The notes: generated by a model from the sequence alone, not told the origin. A stretch of 64,000 nucleotides of DNA from Candidatus Palauibacter poriticola (GCA_012270965.1 JAAXHJ010000054.1:1-64000); one strand, 5' to 3'. Shown: positions 9,600-18,285, counted from the stretch's first letter. A program made the numbers and translations.

Positions 9600-9758
9600 C
9601 CGCGAGAGCGGCGACGGGCGCGCCGGGCCCGGGAGGCCTCGCCGCGCTTGTCCATCAGCGTCCGGCGATCCGTCGGTCGAAGAGTTCGCCCGGTTGACGC
9701 ATCGAACCTGTCGACAGAGGTGGGGACCGGACCAGCCGTGGGCGAGGAGGTGTGGTAG
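9600..9758 (+). pseudogene. Decayed MazE/AbrB-type antitoxin remnant
   Basis: The frame ending at TAG 9756-9758 reads NLSTEVGTGPAVGEEVW, which matches the conserved C-terminus of AbrB-type antitoxins that overlap mazF starts. The preceding motif PSVEEFARLT lies in a different frame, so a single-base change separates the two halves. No intact N-terminal DNA-binding domain could be read upstream. The 7-base overlap with the toxin start (GTGGTAG) keeps the original operon geometry. Confidence 0.5.
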
Positions 9759-10123
9759 AGGATCCTCACGTCCCGGACGGCGGCGATGTCGTATGGCTGG
9801 CTTTCGGCCCGCGAGCCGGCCACGAGCAGGCGGGGCGGCGTCCCGCGCTCGTCCTCAGCCCTCGCGCCTACAACCGGAAGGCCGACCTGGCTCTCGTTTG
9901 TCCGATTACGTCGAAGGAAAAAGGCTACCCCTTTGAAGTTGCGCTCCCCGCCACAGGTCGCGTAATGGGCGTGATCCTTGCGGATCTAATCAAGAGGCTT
10001 GACTGGCGGGTCCGGCGGGCGGCCTTCGCGGCTAGAACGTCGACTTCGGTGCTGGGCGAAGTGTTGGACAAGCTGGAGGTCCTGCTCGGGCGACGCCGAC
10101 GTGTGTCTGGTGGCCTCTTGTGA
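9752..10123 (+). CDS. mazF: MazF/PemK-type mRNA interferase toxin
   Basis: Sequence-specific endoribonuclease toxin of 123 aa. It shows the family signature in order: GDVVWLAFGP, AGHEQAGRRPALVLSP, YNRKADLALVCPITSK, KGYPFEVALP, and a C-terminal LIKRLDWRVRRAAF followed by LGEVLDKLEVLL. The Arg in RRPALVLSP and the Thr in CPITSK correspond to catalytic positions of MazF. The GTG start at 9752 overlaps the remnant of the antitoxin frame. Because the antitoxin appears broken, the toxin may be inactive, weakly expressed or neutralised by an unlinked antitoxin. Confidence 0.82.
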   Translation: MVEDPHVPDGGDVVWLAFGPRAGHEQAGRRPALVLSPRAYNRKADLALVCPITSKEKGYPFEVALPATGRVMGVILADLIKRLDWRVRRAAFAARTSTSVLGEVLDKLEVLLGRRRRVSGGLL

Positions 10124-10201
10124 CGACGGGATACTATGGATCGTTGAACTCATGCGGGGGTGGAGGCCCCTGCCGCGATAACGCCCGACCCGGAATGTCC
10201 C

Positions 10202-11587
10202 ATGAGCCAACCCCGCGACAACTGGAGTTCCAACCTCGGTCTCGTGCTCGCCGCGACCGGCAGCGCGATCGGCCTCGGCAATCTGTGGAAGTTCCCGTTC
10301 ATCACCTGGGAGAACGAGGGGGGCGCCTTCGTTCTCGTCTACCTGGTGTGCATCCTCGCCGTCGGCCTGCCGATCATGATGGCGGAACTGCTCATCGGGC
10401 GCAGGAGCCAGAAGAGCGCGGTCGGAGCCCTCAAGGAGGCGGCCGGACCGTGGTGGGGGATCGTCGGCGGCTGGGGGGTGCTCGCCGGGTTCATCCTCCT
10501 CAGCTACTACACGGTCATCGCGGGCTGGTCGCTGTACTACTTCGCCCAGTCCATCGGCTGGACGTTCGGTGGCTATCCCGCCGGGATGGCGGCCGGTGAC
10601 CTGTTCAACGAGCAGGTGGGGAACGCCGGTCTCCAGCTCGCGCTCTCGCTCGGCTTCAGCATCGGGACGATCGCGGTCGTCTACTTCGGCGTGAGCAGGG
10701 GGATCGAGCGCATCGCGCGCATCTTCCTTCCGATTTTGTTCGGCATCCTGCTGCTGCTGCTCGTGAGCGCGCTCGGGATGAGCGGATCGGGCGAGGCACT
10801 GAGCTTCATCTTCCGCGCCAACTTCGGGGAGCTGGAGATGAGCGGCGTCCTCGAGGCCCTGGGCCACTCCTTCTTCACCCTCTCCCTCGGGATGGGGGCG
10901 ATGATCACCTACGGCTCCTACATCTCGCGCAAGCAGTCGATCGTGAAGGCGTCGGGGGCGATCGTGGCGCTCGACACGCTGATCGCGCTCGTGGCGACGG
11001 TGATCATGTTCTCCGTCATCTTTTCGGTGGCGGGGATGAGCGATCAGGTTAGCGGCTCGCCGGTGGGTATGCTCTTCATCTCGCTGCCGGAGCTGTTCTA
11101 CACGGCGGTGCCGTTCGGCGTCGTGCTGGGGCCGCTCTTCTACGTGCTCGTCGCGCTCGCGGCGCTGACTTCGACGATCTCCCTCCTCGAGGTCGTATCG
11201 AGCTACGTCATCGATGAGCACGGCATCGGCCGGCACAAGGCGACCGTCCTTTGCGGGGGAGCGATCTTCGTGTTCACGATCTTCGCCGCGCTCTCCTTCA
11301 CGGGCACGCCGTTCCTCTCCACACTGGAGATCTTCGCGGGCAAGGCCGGTTGGTTCTCCACCGCCGACCACTTCGTCTCCAACTGGATGCTGCCGATCGG
11401 CGGGTTTTCGATCACGCTTGCCGCGGGCTGGTTCATGACCCGGAACGCGACGGAGCGGGAACTCGTGGACGGCACGGAGCCGCGCTGGTTCCACTACGGG
11501 GCGTGGCGCTTCTTCATCCGCTGGGTGGCGCCCATCGCGGTGGGCGCGATCATCGTCGCCGTCATCCTGGGCCGCGACTTCAGCTGA
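10202..11587 (+). CDS. Sodium-dependent transporter, NSS (LeuT) family
   Basis: Integral membrane symporter of 461 aa that uses the sodium gradient to import amino acids or related amines. Transmembrane helix 1 carries the family signature (LGLVLAATGSAIGLGNLWKF and the following FPF), and helix 2 ends with GLPIMMAELLIGR. At least ten hydrophobic helices follow, including SYYTVIAGWSLYYF and SLGMGAMITYGSYIS. The ATG at 10202 follows a short spacer and gives the standard N-terminus. The substrate cannot be read from sequence, though tryptophan or another amino acid would fit the catabolic genes elsewhere in the window. The next gene starts 35 bases after its stop, so the two may be cotranscribed. 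Confidence 0.88.
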   Translation: MSQPRDNWSSNLGLVLAATGSAIGLGNLWKFPFITWENEGGAFVLVYLVCILAVGLPIMMAELLIGRRSQKSAVGALKEAAGPWWGIVGGWGVLAGFILLSYYTVIAGWSLYYFAQSIGWTFGGYPAGMAAGDLFNEQVGNAGLQLALSLGFSIGTIAVVYFGVSRGIERIARIFLPILFGILLLLLVSALGMSGSGEALSFIFRANFGELEMSGVLEALGHSFFTLSLGMGAMITYGSYISRKQSIVKASGAIVALDTLIALVATVIMFSVIFSVAGMSDQVSGSPVGMLFISLPELFYTAVPFGVVLGPLFYVLVALAALTSTISLLEVVSSYVIDEHGIGRHKATVLCGGAIFVFTIFAALSFTGTPFLSTLEIFAGKAGWFSTADHFVSNWMLPIGGFSITLAAGWFMTRNATERELVDGTEPRWFHYGAWRFFIRWVAPIAVGAIIVAVILGRDFS

Positions 11588-11622
11588 CGGGGACGGCGTT
11601 CGGACTTGTTGCGGCCAGCGCC

Positions 11623-13170
11623 TTGAGGCGGGTCGGCGTCGGAGCGGTTGGGCTGGCCGGATCAGTCGTCCTCGGCGGCTGCGGCGGCGGGCCCTCCCCA
11701 TCGTCCGCAGGCGCGAGCGGCGGAGCCGGTGGACGTCCCGACATCGGCCGCGAGCAGGTCGTCGAGGCGCTGGCCCGGGGCTGGTTCCCGGGCCGCGTCG
11801 GCGACATTGCGGTGATCCCCGGCTCGCGGGCGATCATCACCTACCGGAGCGAGAGCAACCGTTATATGCACGGAGGCCCGTGGCCGCACGACAGCGACGT
11901 GCCGTTGCTGCTCCACGGCCCCGGCACCTTCCGGCCGGGCGTCTACGACGCGCCGGCTTCCCACCAAGACGTCGGCGCGACCGTGACCGAGCTACTCGGG
12001 CTTCCGCCCTGGTCCGGGGCGACGGGACGGCCGCTGCGGGAGGCGTTCGCGAACGGGGAGGACGCCGGACGACCGGGGCTCGTCGCCGTGCTCGTTCTGG
12101 ACGCGCTGCGCTCCGATTACTTGGAACGGAAGGCCGATTATCTCCCCAACCTGAGCCGGCTCGCCGAGGAGAGCGCCCGCTTCGCCAATGCCAGGATCGA
12201 CTACCTGCCCACCAACACCTCCGCCGCGCACTCGACGATTGCGACGGCCACGGACCCCGCGATTCACGGGATCGTCGGCAACGGGCTCTACGACCGCCGG
12301 ACCGGTGAGTCGAAGCTGGCCTACGAGGGAGCCGCACCCCACAACCTCATGGCGCTCACCTTCGCGGACCGTTGGAGCGTCGCCACCCGGGGCCGCGCCG
12401 AGATCGTGGTGCAGGCGGGGACGGACTACCCGGCGGTGGCGCTCGCGGGCCACGGGGCGTGCATCGTGGGCGGCTATCCGCCGTGGATGGCGTACTACGA
12501 CCCCGGAAGCGGTACGTGGCGCGCGAACGAGGACTGCTACCACCTCCCGCCCGCCGTCGCGGAACTCCGTTTCGGCCCCCGACTCGACGCCGCCGGCCGT
12601 CTTTGGCTGGGCCATGAACTCGACGGTTTCGGCGAGGCGAGGCGCTCCGCGCACTTCGCCGCCTTCGAGGGCGAGGCGGCGGTCGCTCTCATCGAGGGGA
12701 GCGCCTTCGGCGAGGACGACATCGCCGACCTCTTCCTCGCCAACCTGAAGAGCCCGGACTACGTGTCCCACAAGTACGGTCCCTTCTCGCCCGAGATGGA
12801 TGCGACGCTGGCGGAACTTGATGGTGGGCTGGGCCGGATCGTTGCGGCGCTCGAGGCGAAGGCGGGGCCGGGCGGGCTGGCCCTGATCGCGACGGCGGAC
12901 CACGGCATGCCGGATGCTCCGCCGTACGACGACCTGTGGCTCACGTACGACGACGTGACGGCATGGCTGAACGAGCGTGTGGATCCCGGCGGGCCGGGCG
13001 TGGTCGCGTATTACGAAGGGTCCGAGAACCAGATGTGGCTCGACCACGCGCGGCTGGAAGCACTCGGGCTGACCCCCGGCGACATCGCCCGGACGCTGGA
13101 GGAATCGCCAGCTGTGGGCTTCGCGATTACCGAGCGGGAGGTGCGGCGGGCGCGAGCTGCTACGCGGTGA
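11623..13170 (+). CDS. Alkaline phosphatase superfamily lipoprotein, apparently circularly permuted
   Basis: Predicted lipoprotein phosphatase or phosphodiesterase (515 aa) starting at TTG 11623; residues 1-20 form a lipoprotein signal ending LGGC. The catalytic domain order is unusual. The segment that normally closes the fold (MHGGPWPHDSDVPLLLHGPG, with the last metal-binding His and Asp-Val-Pro) comes first, around residues 85-105. The usual N-terminal motifs follow: VAVLVLDALRSDYL, then LPTNTSAAHSTIATATDP with the nucleophile Thr, and HGIVGNGLYD. Later come NLKSPDYVSHKYGPFSPEMD and ATADHGMP, which supply further metal ligands. This is consistent with a circular permutation or an inherited variant order of this family. 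The Tat-exported phosphoesterase 21 bases downstream suggests joint work on extracytoplasmic phosphate esters. Confidence 0.72.
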   Translation: MRRVGVGAVGLAGSVVLGGCGGGPSPSSAGASGGAGGRPDIGREQVVEALARGWFPGRVGDIAVIPGSRAIITYRSESNRYMHGGPWPHDSDVPLLLHGPGTFRPGVYDAPASHQDVGATVTELLGLPPWSGATGRPLREAFANGEDAGRPGLVAVLVLDALRSDYLERKADYLPNLSRLAEESARFANARIDYLPTNTSAAHSTIATATDPAIHGIVGNGLYDRRTGESKLAYEGAAPHNLMALTFADRWSVATRGRAEIVVQAGTDYPAVALAGHGACIVGGYPPWMAYYDPGSGTWRANEDCYHLPPAVAELRFGPRLDAAGRLWLGHELDGFGEARRSAHFAAFEGEAAVALIEGSAFGEDDIADLFLANLKSPDYVSHKYGPFSPEMDATLAELDGGLGRIVAALEAKAGPGGLALIATADHGMPDAPPYDDLWLTYDDVTAWLNERVDPGGPGVVAYYEGSENQMWLDHARLEALGLTPGDIARTLEESPAVGFAITEREVRRARAATR

Positions 13171-13191
13171 CGGACCGGAGGTGAGAACGCA

Positions 13192-14775
13192 ATGCGAGAC
13201 GGCAAGATCCATCCCCCGACGAACTTCGAGGCACCCGCCGGAACGCTGAGCCGGCGAACGTTTCTGAGGAGCGGAGCGCTCGCCGTCGGCGGAGCGGCGG
13301 CGTTGGGCGACCGTCTCCTGGCCGCCCCCTACGACCCCATCCCGGCTCACACCGGGATGGCGCGCCCTGTACGAATTCGAGGGATGGTCCGGACCCGGGG
13401 GAGGGGCGTGGGGCGCGTCGCGGTCTCCGATGGACTCCAAGTCGTCGATTCCGACGCGGATGGCCAGTTTGAACTCGTGACCTCGTCCGACCGGGGCTTC
13501 GTCTGGGTTCGGGTCCCGGCCGGATACGAGATCCCGAAGAACGCGCCCGGCACGGCGCGCTTCTACGAGCGGATCGACCCTGAGCGCAGCGAGATGTCCG
13601 TCGCCTTCGACCTCACGCTGCTGTCGGGGTCCGACGAGCGTCACGCCGTCCTACTCCTGGGCGACATCCAGACCGAGACCGCGGAGGAGATGGGCTGGTT
13701 CCACGAGCGCGCGGTGCCGGACCTTCGGGACACCGTGCGGGAACTCGGAGATGTACCCGTCGTCGGCGTCGCCGATGGCGACATCATGTTCGACAACCTC
13801 GAGTTGTATCCCGAGTACGAGCGGGGGGTGCGGCGTATCGGGGTCCCGTTCTTCCAAGTGGTCGGGAACCACGACCTCGACATGGAGAGCCGCACCGATG
13901 AGGGCTCGACGGACACCTTCTCCCGCCACTTCGGCCCCCGCTACTACTCGTTCGACCGCGGAGCCGTACACTACGTGGTCCTCGACGACGTGTTCTGGCA
14001 CGGGAGCGGATACCTCGGCTATCTCGATGCCGATGCCCTGACTTGGCTGCGGGCGGATCTCGAACGCGTCGAACCCGGGGCGCCCGTCGTCGTGGCCACG
14101 CATATCCCCGTTCTCGGCAGCTATCACGCGCGGCAGGGACGGCGCTCACCGGATCCGCCCGCCGCGGTCATGAACCGGGAGGCACTGTACCGGCTGCTCG
14201 AACCCTTCCGCGCCCACATCCTCACCGGCCACACGCACGAGCTGGAGCACGTATTCGAGAGCGGGACGCACGAACATGTGGCCGGCGCGATCTGCGGCGC
14301 CTGGTGGAGCGGTCCCATCTGCCACGACGGGGCACCGAACGGATACTGCGTGTACGAGGCGGAGGGCGAGGAGATCTCGTGGCGCTACAAGTCCACGGGG
14401 TTCGACGCGGCCCACCAGATGCGGCTCTACGGGCCGGGGGCCGACCCCGCCGCACCGGACGAAGTCGTGGCGAACGTGTGGGACTGGGACCCCGAGTGGA
14501 CCGTGCGCTGGTTCGCCGACGGCGACCCCCGCGGCGTCATGGCCCGCCGGCCGGGACGCGATCCCCTGAGCGTCGAGCTTCACTCCGGCGACGACCTTCC
14601 CGCGCACCGGCCGTGGGTCGAGCCCCGCATCACGAACCACATGTTCTACGCGCGCGTCGACCCGGGCGTGGCGGAGGTGCGCGTGGAGGCCACCGACCGC
14701 TTCGGCCGCGTCTACTCGGAGTCGCTGGCGATCGGGCCGGTTAGGGGCAGCCCTCGCCCTCCAAGCGCGCGGTGA
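13192..14775 (+). CDS. Tat-exported calcineurin-like metallophosphoesterase
   Basis: Secreted metallophosphoesterase of 527 aa. The N-terminus carries a twin-arginine signal (SRRTFLRSGALAVGGAAALG, residues 20-39). A beta-rich N-terminal domain (about 50-140) precedes the catalytic domain with LLLGDIQTE, VADGDIMFDN, VVGNHDLDM, VATHIPVLG and ILTGHTHELE. These supply the usual metal ligands, although the first motif is GDIQ instead of GDxH. A C-terminal domain (about 390-520) ends near RVEVEATDRFG-like sheet sequence, matching the calcineurin N- and C-terminal accessory domains. The start is ATG 13192, preceded by GGAGGTGAGAACGCA. The substrate is unknown. Its 3' end overlaps a convergent gene remnant by about 34 bases. 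Confidence 0.82.
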   Translation: MRDGKIHPPTNFEAPAGTLSRRTFLRSGALAVGGAAALGDRLLAAPYDPIPAHTGMARPVRIRGMVRTRGRGVGRVAVSDGLQVVDSDADGQFELVTSSDRGFVWVRVPAGYEIPKNAPGTARFYERIDPERSEMSVAFDLTLLSGSDERHAVLLLGDIQTETAEEMGWFHERAVPDLRDTVRELGDVPVVGVADGDIMFDNLELYPEYERGVRRIGVPFFQVVGNHDLDMESRTDEGSTDTFSRHFGPRYYSFDRGAVHYVVLDDVFWHGSGYLGYLDADALTWLRADLERVEPGAPVVVATHIPVLGSYHARQGRRSPDPPAAVMNREALYRLLEPFRAHILTGHTHELEHVFESGTHEHVAGAICGAWWSGPICHDGAPNGYCVYEAEGEEISWRYKSTGFDAAHQMRLYGPGADPAAPDEVVANVWDWDPEWTVRWFADGDPRGVMARRPGRDPLSVELHSGDDLPAHRPWVEPRITNHMFYARVDPGVAEVRVEATDRFGRVYSESLAIGPVRGSPRPPSAR

Positions 14776-15227
14776 ACAGCGCGGCCTTCGAGACCAAGCC
14801 CTCGTCGCGGGCCGCGTAGAGGTACTCGCCGTCTCCGGTCCACCACAACCAATCATCCAACACGGACCGTGCCAACAACGCCCCCGTGGCGGGGTCGACC
14901 ACCTCGACGACCGTGTCGCCGTATCGATTAGCATTGATCGGTACGAGCGGCACCGGGTTGGCAACGGCTTCCCGCCAGCCGTCGTCGGCCACCACCAGTG
15001 CCCCCACCCGCCGACCACGAATCCTCGGCCGGCGACGAGTGGAACAAAGTTGAGGGGGGTATTGCACCGCTCTGCGTCGTCTCCAGCGAGATCCATTCGG
15101 CGGCCAAGTGCGTGATTCGTCGCGTGCCGGGATCCAGAATGAGGGCACCGCCCCCGGTCGCGGGGCGGAGCCCGTCTTGTGCCATGCCGTGCGGTGCTCT
15201 ATTCGGCCTCGCTGCGCCACGCACCAA
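14741..15227 (-). pseudogene. C-terminal remnant of a beta-propeller-like protein, frameshifted
   Basis: The frame that closes at 14741 reads like the end of a repeat protein: ALVVADDGWREAVANPVPLV, DTVVEVVDPATGALLARSVL, WTGDGEYLYAARDEGLVSK. Upstream of about 15000-15060, the plausible continuation (LILDPGTRRITHLAAEWISLE) lies in another frame. No start codon or signal sequence is evident beyond 15227. It is interpreted as a truncated, frameshifted gene. Function unknown. Confidence 0.5.
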
Positions 15228-15376
15228 CTGATGCGCACCCTACCCCGCACCCCGCCGGCCTCGCAAGTTGGGTTGCGGGGGCGTGCCGGAGGCGGGGGGC
15301 CGAGCATACGTTTGCAGGCGCGTCCCACGCCGCTCGGACGCGCGCACCCCCATGACTTTGGCCGGGAGATGCCGCC
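15228..15376. other. Intergenic region upstream of dimethylformamidase-like gene
   Basis: GC-rich spacer of about 150 bases. It probably contains the promoter of the following plus-strand gene, but no convincing -35/-10 pair or operator was seen. Confidence 0.4.
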
Positions 15377-17515
15377 ATGATCCATCCGTCCGCCCCCCTC
15401 GGCACCACCTGCCCCCCGCCTAGCTCCTCGGCTCGGGTCGCGGGGACCGCCGCCTGTCTGGTCGCCGCCTGCCAGCCGCCGGGGACCGCCACCGACCACT
15501 GCGCGGAGCCCGCCAACGAGATCGTGGCCGAGAACTGCCTCGAGGGGCACCCGTCCACGGAGTGGGACATCAACGGCTACGGAGACCCCAGCATCCAGGG
15601 CTTCGGCACGGACATCGCGATCGCCCAAGGGGAGATGATCGAGTTCAAGATCGACACGGACTCGGACGACTACCGGATCGACATCTACCGCATGGGCTAC
15701 TACGGCGGCATGGGCGCGCGCCGCGTGGACTCGTTCGAGCCTTCCGCGACGCTGCCCCAGATCCAGCCGGAGTGCCTCCGGGGTCCGATTCCGGTGCTGG
15801 CAGAAGGAGGCGGCCTGGAGACATGGCCCGCGCCGCTCGTCGACTGCGGCAACTGGGCGGTGTCGGCTTCGTGGCAGGCGCCGGAGGACGCGACATCGGG
15901 CATCTACTTCGCCAGGCTCGTGCGCGAGGATCCGATCGAGGGCTGGGTGAAGAACGACCAGTTCGAGGCCACGCCGCTCCCGCCGACCGGGGAGGATTCG
16001 CTGTGGGAGGCGCCGGGCTTTCGGGCCGTGATGCGGAACGCGCTGCGTGAGGCACGCGCCAGCCACATCTACTTCGTCGTGCGGGACGATGACGGCGAGT
16101 CCGACATGCTCTTCCAGACCTCCGACCTCAACTGGCAGGCCTACAACCGCTATGGCGGCCACAGCGTGTACGGGCGCCTGAATCCGGAACGACTTCGGCT
16201 GCACGGCGGACCGCCTCGCGCGCCGAAGGTGAGCTACAACCGGCCCTTCGAGACGCGGCACTACCGCGCCGTGAACATGGTGTTCAACTCCGAGTACCCG
16301 ATGGTCCGCTGGCTCGAGCGGAACGGCTACGACGTGAGTTATACGTCCGGGGTCGACACGGATCGGCGTGGCGACGAGCTGCTCGAACACAAGGTCTTCC
16401 TCTCCGTTGGACACGACGAGTACTGGACGGGCCAACAGCGGCGCAACGTGGAGGCGGCCCTCGCGGCCGGCGTACACCTCGGCTTCTTCGGCTCGAACGA
16501 TATCTTCTGGAAGGTGCGCTGGGAGCCGAGCATCGACGGCTCGGAGCAGCCGTACCGGACCTTCGTCACGTACAAGGATACGCAGGACCACCGGCGGCTC
16601 GATCCCGTCGAATGGACGGGTCAGTTCCGGGACCACCGCCCGATCAACGAGGAGGGTCCGTGGCCGGAGAACGCGCTCACGGGGACGCTGTTCACGGTGA
16701 ACGCGTGGCGGAACGACCCGCTCATCGTCGACGCCGAGTTCGCCGATCTGCGGTTCTGGCGCAACACGGAGGTCGCGCGGCTCCGGCCCGGTGAGCGCTA
16801 CGTCTCGATCAAGGGGATCCTCGGCCACGAGTGGGACTCGGACATCGACAACGGGTTCCGCCCGCCGGGGCTGTTCCAACTCTCCGCGACGACGATCGAC
16901 AACCTGCTGTACTGCGTCCACCCAGGTCGAGGCTGCGAGACGGGGTCGGCCACACACCACGCGGTCCAGTACCGGCACGAGAGCGGCGCACTCGTCTTCG
17001 ACTCGGGGACGCTGCAGTGGCCGTGGGGCCTCGACGCCAACCATGACACCGAGACCGGCGTCCCCCCCGAGCGTCAGAACGGCGCGGACACGCGGGTCGG
17101 CGTCGATCCGAACGGTCCGGATCTGGTGTTGCAGCAGGCGACGCTCAACGTGTTTGCGGACATGGGCGTGCAGCCCGCCACGATTCAGTCGGAGCTGACT
17201 CCGGCCACGGCCTCAACGGATGACGTCCCGCCGACCTCTTCCTTCGCGGCACCCTCCGGGCCCGATGCGGAGAGTGGCCTGATGACGATCAGCGGGACGG
17301 CTTCGGACGCCGGGGGCGGCGTGGTCGCGGCGGTCGAAGTGTCGCTGGACGGCGGCATGACGTGGCGCCCGGCCCGTGGCCGCACGAGCTGGAGCTACGA
17401 GTACGATCCCGCCACGGCGGGCGAAGACGTCTCGATCCTAAGCCGCGCGGTGGACGACAGCGGCAATCTCGAGACGGCGAACGCGACCGGCGGGGGCGGC
17501 GGCTCGGGAGGCTGA
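15377..17515 (+). CDS. N,N-dimethylformamidase beta-subunit-like lipoprotein
   Basis: Predicted exported protein of 712 aa related to the large subunit of N,N-dimethylformamidase. The N-terminus ends in a lipobox-like LVAAC (about residues 28-32), followed by a mature region rich in Cys. Family-like stretches are YRIDIYRMGYYGGMGARRV, MLFQTSDLNWQAYNRYGGHS, PMVRWLERNGYDVSYTSGVD, VFLSVGHDEYWTG and LGFFGSNDIFWKVRWEPS. Residues from about 610 form an Ig-like module (VEVSLDGGMTWRPA, AVDDSGNLE) and the protein ends in a Gly-rich tail. Family homology suggests an amidohydrolase-like or carbohydrate-binding fold. The substrate is unknown, and no small subunit gene is adjacent. Confidence 0.7.
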   Translation: MIHPSAPLGTTCPPPSSSARVAGTAACLVAACQPPGTATDHCAEPANEIVAENCLEGHPSTEWDINGYGDPSIQGFGTDIAIAQGEMIEFKIDTDSDDYRIDIYRMGYYGGMGARRVDSFEPSATLPQIQPECLRGPIPVLAEGGGLETWPAPLVDCGNWAVSASWQAPEDATSGIYFARLVREDPIEGWVKNDQFEATPLPPTGEDSLWEAPGFRAVMRNALREARASHIYFVVRDDDGESDMLFQTSDLNWQAYNRYGGHSVYGRLNPERLRLHGGPPRAPKVSYNRPFETRHYRAVNMVFNSEYPMVRWLERNGYDVSYTSGVDTDRRGDELLEHKVFLSVGHDEYWTGQQRRNVEAALAAGVHLGFFGSNDIFWKVRWEPSIDGSEQPYRTFVTYKDTQDHRRLDPVEWTGQFRDHRPINEEGPWPENALTGTLFTVNAWRNDPLIVDAEFADLRFWRNTEVARLRPGERYVSIKGILGHEWDSDIDNGFRPPGLFQLSATTIDNLLYCVHPGRGCETGSATHHAVQYRHESGALVFDSGTLQWPWGLDANHDTETGVPPERQNGADTRVGVDPNGPDLVLQQATLNVFADMGVQPATIQSELTPATASTDDVPPTSSFAAPSGPDAESGLMTISGTASDAGGGVVAAVEVSLDGGMTWRPARGRTSWSYEYDPATAGEDVSILSRAVDDSGNLETANATGGGGGSGG

Positions 17516-17543
17516 CCGACCGTCCTCCGCGCCACCCGCGGCG

Positions 17544-17559
17544 CGTTCCCGCGGGAACG
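17544..17559. terminator. Perfect 16-bp palindrome between convergent genes
   Basis: A perfect palindrome (CGTTCCCG/CGGGAACG) lies between the dimethylformamidase-like gene and the convergent vapC. There is no T-tract, so it may act as a bidirectional transcription barrier or a protein site. Confidence 0.35.
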
Positions 17560-17587
17560 TCGCAGCGGGCCACCGGCGTGCGGTCGG

Positions 17588-17992
17588 CTACCAGTACTCG
17601 ATATCCAGTCCCTCGACCCGGTTGAAGCTCCGGCGGTCCCGCGTCGCCACCCGGTAACCGCCGCTGACCGCCGTGGCCGCGATGATGAGGTCGTGGGCGC
17701 CGATCGGCGTCCCTTTCCGGCCAAGCTGGTGGGTCAGGATCGCGTGGACGCGCGCGACGTCAAGATCGAACGGGATCACGGGGAGCACGGCAAGCCACGT
17801 CTTGAAGGCCCGCTCGGCTTCGATACGCCTGACTCCCCGAGCCGCTTCAACCCCCTGCAGGAGTTCCGAAGCCGTGATTGCGGCCATGGCCACCCGGTCG
17901 TCCAACGCCGCGGCGGCACCGATCACCGAACCGGCGTCCAACTGGCCTCGCTCGACGGCGACCAGAACGCTGGTGTCGATCAGCGTTCCCAC
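17588..17992 (-). CDS. vapC: VapC-type PIN-domain ribonuclease toxin
   Basis: PIN-domain toxin of 134 aa that would cleave RNA using a metal site of acidic residues. The N-terminal LIDTSVLVAVERG supplies the first Asp. ITASELLQGVEAA supplies the conserved Glu. IGAHDLIIAATAVSGG supplies the third acidic residue, followed by a C-terminal VATRDRRSFNRVEGL. It overlaps the upstream antitoxin gene by 13 bases, the standard arrangement of a coupled type II toxin-antitoxin operon. Confidence 0.9.
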   Translation of the reverse strand: MGTLIDTSVLVAVERGQLDAGSVIGAAAALDDRVAMAAITASELLQGVEAARGVRRIEAERAFKTWLAVLPVIPFDLDVARVHAILTHQLGRKGTPIGAHDLIIAATAVSGGYRVATRDRRSFNRVEGLDIEYW

Positions 17993-18285
17993 GAACGCCC
18001 AGGCACTTCCTCACGATTCCAGATCGCGATGCCTTCCTCGATCGCGCGTAGGCACTCCTCATCCAAACGCGGCCCGGAACGCGCGGCGACGAGCCGGGCG
18101 AACTCGCCCAATGTGGGGCCCGGTTCGCGAGCCGGACCCACCTGCGCGACCGCCTTCCCGCGATGTTCCACGACGTACTCCGCGCCGCGTTCGCGCACCT
18201 CCGCGAGGATCGATCCAAGGTTCTTCGCGGCTTCGGTCGCGCTCACTCTCCGCGCGCCCGGCCGCAGATCTCGTGTGTCAGACAT
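17980..18285 (-). CDS. vapB: Phd/YefM-type antitoxin of the VapBC pair
   Basis: Antitoxin of 101 aa. The N-terminal half (VSATEAAKNLGSILAEVRER, then VVEHRGKAVAQVGP) is the Phd/YefM fold that binds operator DNA. The acidic, flexible C-terminal half (RLDEECLRAIEEGIAIWN) would wrap around the PIN toxin. It starts at ATG 18285 and overlaps vapC. It probably autoregulates its own promoter in the region just above 18285. Confidence 0.85.
   Translation of the reverse strand: MSDTRDLRPGARRVSATEAAKNLGSILAEVRERGAEYVVEHRGKAVAQVGPAREPGPTLGEFARLVAARSGPRLDEECLRAIEEGIAIWNREEVPGRSWER

Noticed and set aside
14741-17044. 767-codon minus-strand open frame opposite the dimethylformamidase-like gene
   Set aside because: Only its last 80 or so codons (14741-15000) look like protein. 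The rest is an antisense shadow.
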